In this document: positions 19,586-28,191 of the stretch, piece by piece
How the letters are laid out: the number at the start of each line of letters is the position of its first letter
Numbering within the stretch: the first letter of the stretch is position 1
Source: Stappia sp. WLB 29
Lineage (GTDB): Bacteria > Pseudomonadota > Alphaproteobacteria > Rhizobiales > Stappiaceae
Direction of reading: 5' to 3'
DNA: 64,000 nucleotides
Assembly (NCBI RefSeq): GCF_023507705.1
Contig: NZ_JALBGD010000004.1
Coordinates: 395,588-459,587, forward strand
Translations under genes and position numbers: made by a program
The notes under the pieces: generated by a model
What the model was told of the DNA's origin: nothing
Databases searched by the model: none
What the model saw: only the letters and a program-made list of their open reading frames with translations

Positions 19586-20857
19586 ATGAAGAAAACCCTG
19601 TGGCTGGCGACGATGCTTGCAGGCATTGCCCTGCTGCCGGCTGGCCTGGCACGGGCGGCGGACGCCGCCGCCGTACTCGACACCTATGGTGACATTGCTG
19701 AGGCCGCCTATGCCGAATCCGTGGCAACTGCCGAGGACCTGTCCGCAGCCGTCGATGCGCTGATCGCCAAGCCGTCCGACGAGACGCTGGCCGCCGCCCG
19801 CAAGGCGTGGCTTGCCGCTCGCCGGCCTTACCAGCAGACCGAGGTCTATCGTTTCGGCAATGCGATCGTCGACGACTGGGAAGGCAAGGTGAACGCCTGG
19901 CCGCTGGACGAGGGTCTCATCGACTATGTCGACGCCGGTTACGGCAGCGACAATCCGGAGAACGCCTTCTACACCGCCAATGTCATCGCCAACCCGAAGA
20001 TCACCGCGGGCGGCCGCGAGATCGACGCGACCGAGATCACTCCGGCGCTTCTGTCGGAAGAGCTGCAGGAAGCCGGCGAGATCGAGGCCAATGTGGCGAC
20101 CGGCTACCATGCGGTCGAGTTTTTGCTCTGGGGACAGGACCTGAACGGCACGGACAAGGGCGCGGGCAACCGTCCGGCGACCGACTTCGACACGGCCAAC
20201 TGCACCGGCGGCAATTGCGAGCGTCGCGCCGCCTATCTGAAGGCTGCGACCGAACTGCTGCTGTCCGATCTCAAGGAAATGGCCGATGCCTGGAAAGACG
20301 GCGGGGCCGCCCGCGCCGAGCTCGCGGAGAAGGGCGAGGCCGGTGGTCTTGCCACGATCCTGACCGGCATGGGCTCGTTGTCCTACGGCGAGCTGGCAGG
20401 CGAGCGCATGAAGCTCGGCCTCATGCTGCACGATCCGGAGGAAGAGCACGACTGCTTCTCCGACAACACTCACATGTCGCACTACGACGACGTGATGGGC
20501 ATCCGCAACGTGTGGTTCGGCCGCTATGAGGGCTTTGCCGGCAAGTCGGTCGAAGGCGCCTCGCTGCGCGATCTGGTCGCTGCCAAGGATGCGGCCGTTG
20601 CCGAGGAAGTCACGGCCAAGGTCGACGCGACGCTGGCGGCCTTCGAGGCGCTGCGCAAGCGTGCCGAGACGGTCGAGGCCTACGATCAGATGATCGGCGA
20701 GGGCAACGAGGAGGGCAATGCGGTGGTGCAGGCCGCCGTGGATTCGCTCATCGATCAGACCCGGTCCATCGAGCGCGCCGTCGCGACGCTCGGCCTCGAC
20801 GAGATTGCCTTCGAGGGCTCCGACAGCCTCGACAATCCGGGCGCAGTCTTCCAGTAA
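19586..20857 (+). CDS. irpA: Imelysin family iron-regulated protein (IrpA-type)
   Basis: Periplasmic or surface-exposed imelysin (peptidase M75/ICMP family) of 423 residues with a Sec signal peptide (MKKTLWLATMLAGIALLPAG...ARA). The conserved GxHxxE motif is seen as G173-Y-H-A-V-E178 in GYHAVEFLLWGQD; this motif is thought to bind iron. DNTHMSHYDDVMGI near residue 295 is also typical of IrpA. ATG 19586 follows GGAAGGA. Members are induced under iron limitation or controlled by Irr, and are proposed to help iron uptake; no peptidase activity is expected. It is followed by the di-heme protein. Confidence 0.93.
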   Translation: MKKTLWLATMLAGIALLPAGLARAADAAAVLDTYGDIAEAAYAESVATAEDLSAAVDALIAKPSDETLAAARKAWLAARRPYQQTEVYRFGNAIVDDWEGKVNAWPLDEGLIDYVDAGYGSDNPENAFYTANVIANPKITAGGREIDATEITPALLSEELQEAGEIEANVATGYHAVEFLLWGQDLNGTDKGAGNRPATDFDTANCTGGNCERRAAYLKAATELLLSDLKEMADAWKDGGAARAELAEKGEAGGLATILTGMGSLSYGELAGERMKLGLMLHDPEEEHDCFSDNTHMSHYDDVMGIRNVWFGRYEGFAGKSVEGASLRDLVAAKDAAVAEEVTAKVDATLAAFEALRKRAETVEAYDQMIGEGNEEGNAVVQAAVDSLIDQTRSIERAVATLGLDEIAFEGSDSLDNPGAVFQ

Positions 20858-20963
20858 GCGCGAGGCAGAAGAACCAGCCGCGGCGGGGGACACGGGTCCG
20901 CCGCGGCTTCCACCCATGTGCCGGCGGCCGGGGCGCCGGGCACTCAGGCAATGCGAATGTTCC

Positions 20964-22466
20964 ATGCCGTCAGCCTATCTGAATGCCGCCGCCAGCCTGT
21001 GTGTGGCTGCGAGCCTTTCCTTGCCCGCCGCTGCTGGCGAAGCTGCACTTCCTCATCGGGACGACCTCAGCCCGCGCGACCGCGCAAGAGTCGCAAGGGT
21101 CATCGCCGACCCGGCCGATTTCTCTGCTGCCGAGGCCTTCGAGGCGATGCCCGGCGGAGCTGCGACCTACATCAAGCGCATCAACGTCAACGCGTTCTCT
21201 TTCCCCTCCGCCAACATCTCATTCGAGGACCAGCAGCGCTTCGCGCTCGGCAACGGCCTGTTCCGCAAGCTGTGGGTGTCCTCACCATCCTCCACCAATG
21301 CGTCCGACGGGCTCGGTCCCCTGTTCAATGCCCGCTCCTGCCAGGGCTGCCATCTGAAGGACGGGCGCGGCCACCCGCCGCGCGAAGGCGAGGAGCCGGT
21401 CGCCTTGTTCCTGCGCCTTTCGGTGCCTGGCGAACCTGAAGCCGGCAAGATACTGCGCCCGGAGCCAACCTACGGCACCCAGTTCCAGACCTATGCGGTG
21501 CCTGGTCTGAAATCCGAGGGCCGACTGGAGGTTCGCTACAGCGAGACCCCTGTGACGCTGGGCGACGGCACGGTCGTCAGCCTGCGGGTGCCGGACTATC
21601 GGATGACCGATCTCGGTTACGGCCCCATGTCTCCGGATGTGCTCGCCTCCCCGCGCGTCGCTCCGCAGATGATCGGCCTTGGCCTTTTGGAGGCGATCCA
21701 TCCGGGCGATATCCTTGCAGGCGCCGACCCGGACGACAGCGACGGGGACGGTATTTCCGGCCGTCCGAGCTGGTTGCCGGACCCTGCGACCGGCGGCAAG
21801 GTGCTGGGCCGTTTCGGCTGGAAGGGCGAGGCGCCGACGGTGCGCGCGCAGTCGGCCGGCGCATTCGCCGGCGACATCGGCATCTCGACGCCGGACGAGC
21901 CGCATCCCCATGGCGACTGCATGCCGGCACAGACCGAATGCCTCGCCATGCCGACCGGCGAACAGGACAATCTGGGGCCGACCGAAGGGCCGGATCCGGT
22001 ACTGGAACTGGTCGACTTCTACTCGCGCAACCTCGCAGTGCCGCGCCGCCGCGATGTCGACGATCCACAGGTTCTTGCCGGCAAGGCGCAGTTTCATGCG
22101 CTGGGTTGTGCCAGCTGCCATCGCCCGAAATATGTCACCTCGCGCAAGGCGGAGCTGGAGGCGCATCGCTTTCAGCTGATCTGGCCCTACTCCGACATGT
22201 TGCTGCACGACATGGGAGAAGGGCTTGCAGACAATCGGCCGCTGGCGAATGCCTCCGGACGGGAATGGCGCACCGCCCCGCTATGGGGTATCGGACTGAC
22301 TGAGCTCGTGTCGGGGCAGGAAAGCTACCTGCATGACGGGCGCGCCCGCACGCTGGAGGAAGCGATCCTCTGGCACGGCGGCGAAGGTCAGGCGGCGCGT
22401 GACGGTTATGCGGCCCTCGACCGCGCGGACCGCGAGGCGCTGCTGCGTTTCCTCAAGTCGCTCTGA
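20964..22466 (+). CDS. Di-heme oxidoreductase-family c-type cytochrome
   Basis: Periplasmic c-type cytochrome of 500 residues, with an N-terminal signal (MPSAYLNAAASLCVAASLSLPAAAGEA). Two haem-binding motifs are present: C126-Q-G-C-H130 (NARSCQGCHLKDGRGHPP) and C382-A-S-C-H386 (LGCASCHRPKYVT). Between them lies a beta-rich region with DPDDSDGDGISGRPSW, a likely calcium-binding loop. The family is related to MauG-like and peroxidase-like di-haem proteins, often annotated thiol oxidoreductase. In this operon context it may change the redox state of iron for the imelysin proteins (inference). ATG 20964 has only a weak ribosome site. Confidence 0.9.
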   Translation: MPSAYLNAAASLCVAASLSLPAAAGEAALPHRDDLSPRDRARVARVIADPADFSAAEAFEAMPGGAATYIKRINVNAFSFPSANISFEDQQRFALGNGLFRKLWVSSPSSTNASDGLGPLFNARSCQGCHLKDGRGHPPREGEEPVALFLRLSVPGEPEAGKILRPEPTYGTQFQTYAVPGLKSEGRLEVRYSETPVTLGDGTVVSLRVPDYRMTDLGYGPMSPDVLASPRVAPQMIGLGLLEAIHPGDILAGADPDDSDGDGISGRPSWLPDPATGGKVLGRFGWKGEAPTVRAQSAGAFAGDIGISTPDEPHPHGDCMPAQTECLAMPTGEQDNLGPTEGPDPVLELVDFYSRNLAVPRRRDVDDPQVLAGKAQFHALGCASCHRPKYVTSRKAELEAHRFQLIWPYSDMLLHDMGEGLADNRPLANASGREWRTAPLWGIGLTELVSGQESYLHDGRARTLEEAILWHGGEGQAARDGYAALDRADREALLRFLKSL

Positions 22467-22506
22467 CGAACGGCAAAGCGAAAAGACCGAGAACGGGAGC
22501 ACGACC

Positions 22507-23658
22507 ATGACGGATGCACAACGCGAAGCGCGGCAGGGGAGCGACGCACGTGCGCCAGCCGGCCGGCTGGCGCACTTTGCCGCATCGATGGCGCTGACCG
22601 GTCTCATCGTTGCGGCAGGAAGTGTGGCGATATCGAAGCCGGCGGCTGCCGAGGTGGACTATTCCCGTTTTTGGCCGGCCATCGTCTCCGGGTTTGCGTT
22701 GCCAGCCAGCGATGCGCTCGTGGAGGTGGTCCCGGCGCTTGACTCGGGCATCGAGACGGCCTGCACCGGCGGATCGGACGAGCCGTTCTCGGCCGCCTTT
22801 TCCGACGCCGTCGAGGCGGTCGCGCGCCTTTCCGTGTTGCGCGCCGGCGCGCTTGCCGACGAGAACCGGCTGGAGCGCGTCGCCTTCATTCCGGACGGGC
22901 GCGGCGTGGTTCGCCGGCAGGTGACACGCCTGATCGCCGACCGCGACGAGACGGCGCTGGATGCGGCCCGGCTGCGCGACAAGAGCGTTGCCTTGCAGGG
23001 ACTGACGGCGCTCGAATGGGCGGCTTTCGACAAGGACGGCAAGGTCCTGCTCGCGGACGCCGGCGAGGAGGGCGCCTATCGCTGCGCCTATGCGGCGGCC
23101 CTGGCCTCCCGTCTCGGCGAGACCGCCACGGAGATCCGGGACGCCTTTGCCGCGCCGACCGGCCAGACCGAGCTGCTGTTGGCTCCCGGACCGGAGAACG
23201 GTCTTGCCAGGACCCACAAGGAAGCGGCGGGCTTCGTGTTCAACGCGCTGATGACCTCGCTCGAACTGATCCGCGACCAGATGCTGGTGCCGCTGGTCGG
23301 CGAAGGGCCGGCGGCCTCCCGGGCCGCGCGTGTGCCCTTCTCCCGCTCGCACAACGGTACCGGCTATCTGGCCGGCGCGATCGACGGGCTGTCGCAGGCC
23401 TTTCTGGCGGCCGGTTTTGCCCAGGGCTCCGAAGATGGAGCATGGATCGGCGATACGCTGGCCTTCGAACGCGGCAACGCGCTGAGGGCGCTGGGGGCGG
23501 TTCCCGCCGATCTGCAGGCCGCGCTCGCCGACCAGCAGGCAAGCGGCCGGCTAGGCTATGTTCTCACGGTGCTCACGGGACTGCGCATGACGCTGGGCGG
23601 AGAGCTTGCCGGTTATCTCGATTTCCGCGGAGGCTTCAATGCTCTGGACGGCGATTGA
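22507..23658 (+). CDS. Second imelysin-family protein
   Basis: 383-residue imelysin/peptidase M75-like protein. An N-terminal extension precedes a hydrophobic signal (HFAASMALTGLIVAAGSVAISKPAAAEV). The mature part includes RDKSVALQGLTALEWAAFD, where QGLTALEW takes the place of the GxHxxE region and lacks the His, and YLAGAIDGLSQAFLAAGF later. The pattern matches the second, shorter imelysin usually found with irpA and the di-haem protein. ATG 22507 is preceded by GGGAGC. Its end overlaps the DUF1513 gene by 20 bases. Divergence at the motif suggests a different ligand mode from the first imelysin. Confidence 0.88.
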   Translation: MTDAQREARQGSDARAPAGRLAHFAASMALTGLIVAAGSVAISKPAAAEVDYSRFWPAIVSGFALPASDALVEVVPALDSGIETACTGGSDEPFSAAFSDAVEAVARLSVLRAGALADENRLERVAFIPDGRGVVRRQVTRLIADRDETALDAARLRDKSVALQGLTALEWAAFDKDGKVLLADAGEEGAYRCAYAAALASRLGETATEIRDAFAAPTGQTELLLAPGPENGLARTHKEAAGFVFNALMTSLELIRDQMLVPLVGEGPAASRAARVPFSRSHNGTGYLAGAIDGLSQAFLAAGFAQGSEDGAWIGDTLAFERGNALRALGAVPADLQAALADQQASGRLGYVLTVLTGLRMTLGGELAGYLDFRGGFNALDGD

Positions 23659-24781
23659 CCGGCGATCTCTGCTTGTCGGAGGCGGCGCTGCCCTGGCGGC
23701 GCTGGCACTCGCCCTGGACGGGATGCGGGCGAGCGCAGCCAGCCTGTCAGACGATCCGCTCTTTGCCGCCGCCCGGCGTGAGCCGGACGGCAGCCACAGC
23801 ATCGTGGTGACCGGGCTCGATGGCATCGACCGTCAGGTGATCCCGCTCCCCGGCCGTGGCCACGACGTTGCGGTCTGTCCTCTCAGCGGGCGTTGTCTCG
23901 CCTTCGCCCGTCGCCCCGGCACCTTTGCCGTCAGCTTCGATACAGCCGGCGCCCGTCCTCCGGTCGTATTCGAGGCAGTGCCCGGTCGGCACTTCTACGG
24001 GCACGGCGCCTTCTCGCCCGATGGTCGGCTCGCCTATGCGACGGAGAACGACTACGTCGCCAACCGCGGGGTGATCGGCGTCTATGATCTCAGCGGCGAG
24101 CGGCCGCAGCGTGTCGGCGAGTTCTGGTCCGGCGGCATCGGCCCGCACGACATCCTGCCGCTGCCCGACGGGCGCAGCATCGTTGTTGCCAATGGCGGCA
24201 TCGAGACGCATCCGGACAAGGGGCGCGAGAAGCTCAACATCGACACGATGCAGCCGAACGTGACCGTGATCGACCGCGACACCGGCACGGTGCGCGGCGT
24301 CGCGGACCTGCCTCCCGGCCTGCACAAGCTGTCGCTCCGCCACATGGCGGTCACCGGCGGCGGAAAGGTGTGGATCGGCGGCCAGTACGAGGGCAGCCTT
24401 GAGGAGACGCCGCCGCTGATGGCATCGCTGGATACCGTCGATGGGCGCCTGCGCCTGCACGATGTACCGGACGAGCTGCGCGGGCGGCTGGCCAACTATG
24501 TCGGGTCCGTCACCACGAGCCGCGACGGCGAGGTGGTCGCTGCGTCCTGCCCGCGCGCCGGCCGCATCCTCTATTTTTCTGCCCTGGATGGGACTTTCCT
24601 GTCCAGCCAGCAGCGGGCCGACGCCTGCGGCGTCGCACCGCTCGACGAGAGCGGTTTCTTGATCTCGGACGGGCAGGGCTCCCTCAGCGAAAGCGGCGAC
24701 CGGAGGGGGGCGCCGATGTTGCTGGCATCCGGCGCCGGCATTTCCTGGGACAATCACATGGTGGCGATCGACCCCGCCTGA
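23639..24781 (+). CDS. DUF1513 family periplasmic beta-propeller-like protein
   Basis: 380-residue protein with a twin-arginine-type signal (AIDRRSLLVGGGAALAALALAL). The rest is beta-rich with repeated blades, for example HDVAVCPLSGRCLAFARR, HGAFSPDGRLAYATENDY, PHDILPLPDGRSIVVANGG and LRHMAVTGGGKVWIGGQ, like DUF1513 proteins that close imelysin operons. ATG 23639 follows GCGGAGG and lies inside the end of the preceding gene. Exact role is unknown; Tat export implies it folds before export, perhaps with a metal. Confidence 0.9.
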   Translation: MLWTAIDRRSLLVGGGAALAALALALDGMRASAASLSDDPLFAAARREPDGSHSIVVTGLDGIDRQVIPLPGRGHDVAVCPLSGRCLAFARRPGTFAVSFDTAGARPPVVFEAVPGRHFYGHGAFSPDGRLAYATENDYVANRGVIGVYDLSGERPQRVGEFWSGGIGPHDILPLPDGRSIVVANGGIETHPDKGREKLNIDTMQPNVTVIDRDTGTVRGVADLPPGLHKLSLRHMAVTGGGKVWIGGQYEGSLEETPPLMASLDTVDGRLRLHDVPDELRGRLANYVGSVTTSRDGEVVAASCPRAGRILYFSALDGTFLSSQQRADACGVAPLDESGFLISDGQGSLSESGDRRGAPMLLASGAGISWDNHMVAIDPA

Positions 24782-24797
24782 GCGATGCGCGGTCTAT

Positions 24798-25328
24798 TCA
24801 GACCGTGTCGCTGAAGTCGATCTCGGCCATCAGGTCGCCGGCCAGGGTCTCGAGTGAGGTCGAAAGATCGCCGGCGGAAAGGTCCACCGGCAGGACGACG
24901 TCCACTTGCGCGCGGAACATCCGTTCGCCGCTCATCGAGCCGGCGGAAACCTCCGTCTCCAGTTCGGTGATGCTGACGCCCTTGGCCGCCAGCACGGCGG
25001 CCACAGCATGCACGATTCCCGGGTGGTCCTGGCAGATCACGGTCATGCGGGCGGCTTGCCCGTGGGTCTCGTGGCTCGTCTCGCTGCGCTTCAGCGTGGT
25101 GGCGATGCCGTCGGCCGACAGCCGCGACAGCGCGGCCTCCAGCGCTTCGACACGCTCCTGCGGCACCTCGACCCGGACGAGACCGGCAAAGGTGCCGGCA
25201 AGCCGCGACATGGAGCTTTCGATCCAGTTGCCCTCGTGGGCGGCGATCACGTCGGACAGCCGCTCGACGAGGCCCGGGCGATCGTCGGCGATTGCCGTCA
25301 GGACCAGCGAAATCATGGACATGGACAT
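24798..25328 (-). CDS. Tandem ACT-domain protein, GcvR-like
   Basis: 176-residue protein with two ACT domains: residues about 6-75 (ISLVLTAIADDRPGLVERLSDVIAAHEGNWIESSMSRLAGTFAGLVRVEVP) and about 92-165 (ARMTVICQDHPGIVHAVAAVLAAKGVSITELETEVS). The architecture is that of the glycine cleavage system transcriptional repressor GcvR, which acts by binding another protein rather than DNA. ATG 25328 is preceded by GGGAGG. It is a single gene, convergent with the iron operon. No gcv genes are in the window, so function is only suggested. Confidence 0.82.
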   Translation of the reverse strand: MSMSMISLVLTAIADDRPGLVERLSDVIAAHEGNWIESSMSRLAGTFAGLVRVEVPQERVEALEAALSRLSADGIATTLKRSETSHETHGQAARMTVICQDHPGIVHAVAAVLAAKGVSITELETEVSAGSMSGERMFRAQVDVVLPVDLSAGDLSTSLETLAGDLMAEIDFSDTV

Positions 25329-25409
25329 GAGCCTCCCGGATATTTTCCGGCAGGCTAGACCATAGCACAGGCCATGGAAACCGGAACGAGTCCTCGCGTT
25401 CGTCTGCGC

Positions 25410-25934
25410 TCAGGAGGCGCGGCGTCGTTTCTCCGGGGGAACGCCGAAGGCGGCCGTGTAGAGCCGGGCCTTGATTCGCGACAGGCGGGCATAGATCCGC
25501 AGCGGCAGGCGCGCCAGCGGCGGCACGACGTCGTGGCAGAACGCCACTTTGCGCACATAACCGTGGACCTGCCACTCGAACCAGGTGAAGGCCGGGAAAT
25601 AGGCGGTGTCGCCGGCCGTGAGCTTGCGCACCTCGCCGTCCGGCCCGATGACCGTGACCGACCCTTCTAGGATGTAGACCGCCTCATCGCAGCCGAAATA
25701 CCAGTTGAAGCGACCGTCCGTGCAGTCCCAGACCGACATGTTGGCATTGCGGTCCTGCCCGCTGGCCAGCTGCACCGCGCGTGCCTGTGGATCTCCCTCC
25801 AGAACCCAGTCCGGATTGATCGGCGCGGGCAGGAGTTCGAGCCCCTCAAGACGCGCGAGCGTCAGGCCGGCCGGCGTGCGGTCGGCCACGGCCATGGCAG
25901 CTCCAAGCGCGCTGGCGGACGCGGTGTCGGTCAT
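25410..25934 (-). CDS. Cupin domain-containing protein
   Basis: 174-residue protein with one cupin domain about residues 65-140 (VWDCTDGRFNWYFGCDEAVYILEGSVTVIGPDGEVRKLTAGDTAYFPAFTWFEWQVHGYVRKVAF). It resembles the Cupin_3/EutQ-like group with few metal ligands visible, so catalysis is doubtful. A basic C-terminal tail follows (RLPLRIYARLSRIKARLYTAAFGVPPEKRRR). Divergent from the cobalamin cluster, sharing the 444-base region between them. Specific function unknown. Confidence 0.8.
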   Translation of the reverse strand: MTDTASASALGAAMAVADRTPAGLTLARLEGLELLPAPINPDWVLEGDPQARAVQLASGQDRNANMSVWDCTDGRFNWYFGCDEAVYILEGSVTVIGPDGEVRKLTAGDTAYFPAFTWFEWQVHGYVRKVAFCHDVVPPLARLPLRIYARLSRIKARLYTAAFGVPPEKRRRAS

Positions 25935-26310
25935 GCTCGGTCATCTCCCTTCTTGTGTTTGCTCTGCTTTACCACCAAGCGGTGAAGAACCGGTTTCCGG
26001 AACAGGCGCGTTTTGCCCGCCGCGTTGCCGACAGCAACTGCCGCAATTGGCCCTTGCGGGGGGCGCAAGGCTCCACTAGCGTGCCCGGCCAATGACGGCG
26101 TCCCTGCAGGGACTGAAAGCGAGTCCGGTGGCGACCGACCCAAATCGGGGGTCCAGTCCGGAGCTGTCCGAGCGGTATTCGGTCCGGTGCGACGGCTGGT
26201 CGTGCGGGGACCCTGTCCTGTATCCGGCCGCTTTCATTCCCTCCCGGCGGCGCTGCGTCGGACCCGTCCGGCTTCTCACGCGGGCGCGTGGCCAAGAGGG
26301 AGTTTTTGAG
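25935..26310 (+). other. Structured GC-rich leader region upstream of the cobalamin operon
   Basis: No gene is evident here apart from a short frame starting at 26311. The stretch holds several inverted repeats: CCTTGCG-GGGGG-CGCAAGG (26052-26070), the perfect palindrome GTCCCTGCAGGGAC (26100-26113), and CCGA-GCGGTAT-TCGG (about 26168-26182). A segment TCCGGTG...TCCGGAGCTG (about 26123-26167) vaguely recalls the first half of a cobalamin riboswitch, but neither the GCCACTG nor the CCAGGAGACCTGCC element can be found. A regulatory RNA is plausible from position and folding, not proven. Confidence 0.4.
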
Positions 26311-26382
26311 ATGAAACCAGAATTTGTCTTCGCCGCCGTTTTGGCCGAGCGTCCCGTCCGGCGCGACCGGGGAGGGGCATGA
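26311..26382 (+). CDS. Possible 23-residue leader peptide before cbiX
   Basis: A short frame begins with ATG 26311 after GAGGGAG, encodes MKPEFVFAAVLAERPVRRDR and three more residues, and stops in the overlap ATGA with the cbiX start at 26379. Good ribosome site, ATGA junction and position suggest translation coupled to cbiX. No similarity is recognised. It may be a true leader peptide or only a coupling device. Confidence 0.4.
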   Translation: MKPEFVFAAVLAERPVRRDRGGA

Positions 26383-27527
26383 TGGCCGACGTTATGACTG
26401 AGACGGGCGAAAAGCTGGGCCTGATGATCTGCGGCCACGGCAGCCGCAACCGCGGAGCGGTGCGCGAGTTCGCGCAGCTTGCCGACCGGCTGAAGACCCG
26501 CTTTCCCGGCTGGCCGGTGGAATACGGCTATCTCGAGTTCGCCAATCCGGTGATCAAGGATGGTCTCGACCGACTGCGTGAGCAGGGCTGCACCCGCATC
26601 CTCGCCGTGCCGGGCATGCTGTTTGCGGCCGGCCATGCCAAGAACGACATTCCCTCCGTGCTCAATACCTATCAGGCACAGCACGAGGGCCTGACGATCA
26701 CCTATGGGCGCGAGCTTGCCGTCGACACCAGGATGATCCGGGCTGCCGGCGAGCGCATCCGCGAGGCGCTGGAAAAGGCCGGCAGCGACGTGCCGCTGCA
26801 CGAGACCCTGCTGATGGTCGTGGGGCGCGGTGCGTCCGATCCCGACGCAAATTCCAATGTTGCCAAGATCACTCGCATGCTGTGGGAAGGCTTCGGCTTC
26901 GGCTGGGCCGAAACGTGCTATTCCGGCGTCACCTTCCCGCTGGTCGAGCCTGGTCTCGAACACGCGGCCAGGCTCGGCTATCGCCGCATCGTCGTCTTCC
27001 CGTATTTCCTGTTCTCCGGCGTCCTCGTCAGCCGCATCTACAACAACACGGACGAGGTTGCGGAGCGCCATCCGGACATCGAGTTCGTCAAGGCCGGTTA
27101 TCTCAACGACCATCCCCAGGTGATCGACACTATGGCGGACCGGGTCACCGAGATCCTGCAGGGCGCCAACCTGATGAACTGCCAGATGTGCAAGTACCGG
27201 GAGCAGGTGCTGGGCTTCGAGGCGGATGTCGGGCGGCCGCAAGAAAGCCACCACCACCATGTCGAGGGGCTGGGCGCGGACGCCGAGTGCAAGCTCTGCG
27301 AGGATGTGTGCACCGGAGCCTGCGAGGAACAGGCGTCGGGGCACCATCACCACCACGACCATGGCCACTCGCACGGTCACCATCATCATGCTCATGACCA
27401 CGATCATGGCCACGGGCACCATCACCACGGCCACAGCCATGATCATGGGCACGATCATCACCATCCGCCCTATCCCCATGCCGACCACCCGCTGGGGCCG
27501 AAGTCGATGAAGAAACGGTCCACATGA
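26379..27527 (+). CDS. cbiX: Sirohydrochlorin cobaltochelatase CbiX, long form with Cys and His-rich tail
   Basis: Inserts Co2+ into sirohydrochlorin, the early-cobalt entry to the corrin ring. The 382-residue protein has two chelatase halves; active-site His appears in MICGHGSRNRGAVREFA (residue 20) and MLFAAGHAKNDIP (about residue 87). After the catalytic part come Cys motifs (MNCQMCKYREQV and CKLCEDVCTGAC), matching the Fe-S-binding segment of long CbiX proteins. A long His/Asp/Gly tail (bases 27340-27470) probably binds or stores cobalt. ATG 26379 or 26382 may start it. It heads the operon cbiX-cobH-cobL-cobI-cobJ-cobM. Confidence 0.93.
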   Translation: MMADVMTETGEKLGLMICGHGSRNRGAVREFAQLADRLKTRFPGWPVEYGYLEFANPVIKDGLDRLREQGCTRILAVPGMLFAAGHAKNDIPSVLNTYQAQHEGLTITYGRELAVDTRMIRAAGERIREALEKAGSDVPLHETLLMVVGRGASDPDANSNVAKITRMLWEGFGFGWAETCYSGVTFPLVEPGLEHAARLGYRRIVVFPYFLFSGVLVSRIYNNTDEVAERHPDIEFVKAGYLNDHPQVIDTMADRVTEILQGANLMNCQMCKYREQVLGFEADVGRPQESHHHHVEGLGADAECKLCEDVCTGACEEQASGHHHHHDHGHSHGHHHHAHDHDHGHGHHHHGHSHDHGHDHHHPPYPHADHPLGPKSMKKRST

Positions 27528-27537
27528 GGTGTGGAAC

Positions 27538-28191
27538 GTGAACGGCGGGCGCTACGATTACGAGCGCGATCCCGCGCAGATCTATCGCCGCTCCTTTGCC
27601 ATCGTGCGCGAGGAGGCGGATCTTTCCGCCCTGCCCGAGGCGCTGCATCCGGTGGCGATCCGCATCGTTCATGCCTGCGGCATGCCCGAGGTGCTGGCGG
27701 ACCTGGCCTGGCGCGGCGATGTCGCGGCGGCGGTCGGCAGCGCCCTTGCCGCCGGTGCGCCGGTCTTCGCCGATGTGCGCATGGTCTGCGAAGGCGTCAT
27801 CCGCAGCCGTCTGCCGGCCTGCAACGACCTCGTCTGCACGCTGAACGAGCCGCCGGTGCCCGGCCTTGCCCGCCGCCTCGGCACCACCCGTTCGGCCGCG
27901 GCCGTCGATCTGTGGCGCGACCGGTTGGAAGGTGCCGTCGTCGTCGTCGGCAATGCCCCGACCGCGCTGTTTCATCTGCTGGAGCGGATCGGCGAGGGCT
28001 TTCCGCGCCCGGCCGCGATCCTCGGCTTTCCGGTCGGTTTCGTCGGCGCGGCGGAATCGAAGGAGGCGCTGCTGGAGAGCCCGCTGGATATCCCCTGTCT
28101 GGTGCTGCGCGGCCGGCGCGGCGGCTCGGCCATCGCTGCCGCCGCGATCAACGCGCTGGCCGCTGGAGTGCCGGAAGAGGACCCGGCATGA
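27538..28191 (+). CDS. cobH: Precorrin-8X methylmutase CobH/CbiC
   Basis: Moves the methyl group from C11 to C12 to make hydrogenobyrinate or its cobalt form. The 217-residue product begins VNGGRYDYERDPAQIYRRSFAIVREEADL and contains VRIVHACGMPEV-type and GAPVFADVRMVCEGVIRSRLP, with the catalytic His in IVHACGM. PTALFHLLERIGEG and GFPVGFVGAAESKEAL are also family signatures. GTG 27538 is favoured because GAGG lies 8 bases upstream; GTG 27529 is possible. Its end overlaps cobL (ATGA). Confidence 0.94.
   Translation: MNGGRYDYERDPAQIYRRSFAIVREEADLSALPEALHPVAIRIVHACGMPEVLADLAWRGDVAAAVGSALAAGAPVFADVRMVCEGVIRSRLPACNDLVCTLNEPPVPGLARRLGTTRSAAAVDLWRDRLEGAVVVVGNAPTALFHLLERIGEGFPRPAAILGFPVGFVGAAESKEALLESPLDIPCLVLRGRRGGSAIAAAAINALAAGVPEEDPA

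Noticed and set aside
27330-27480. Repetitive CAT/CAC-rich DNA
   Set aside because: Considered as a repeat array, but it simply encodes the His-rich tail of CbiX in frame.
26076-27488. Minus-strand frame of 470 codons opposite cbiX
   Set aside because: The Met/Val/His-rich start is only the complement of the His-rich cbiX tail; no coherent protein family.
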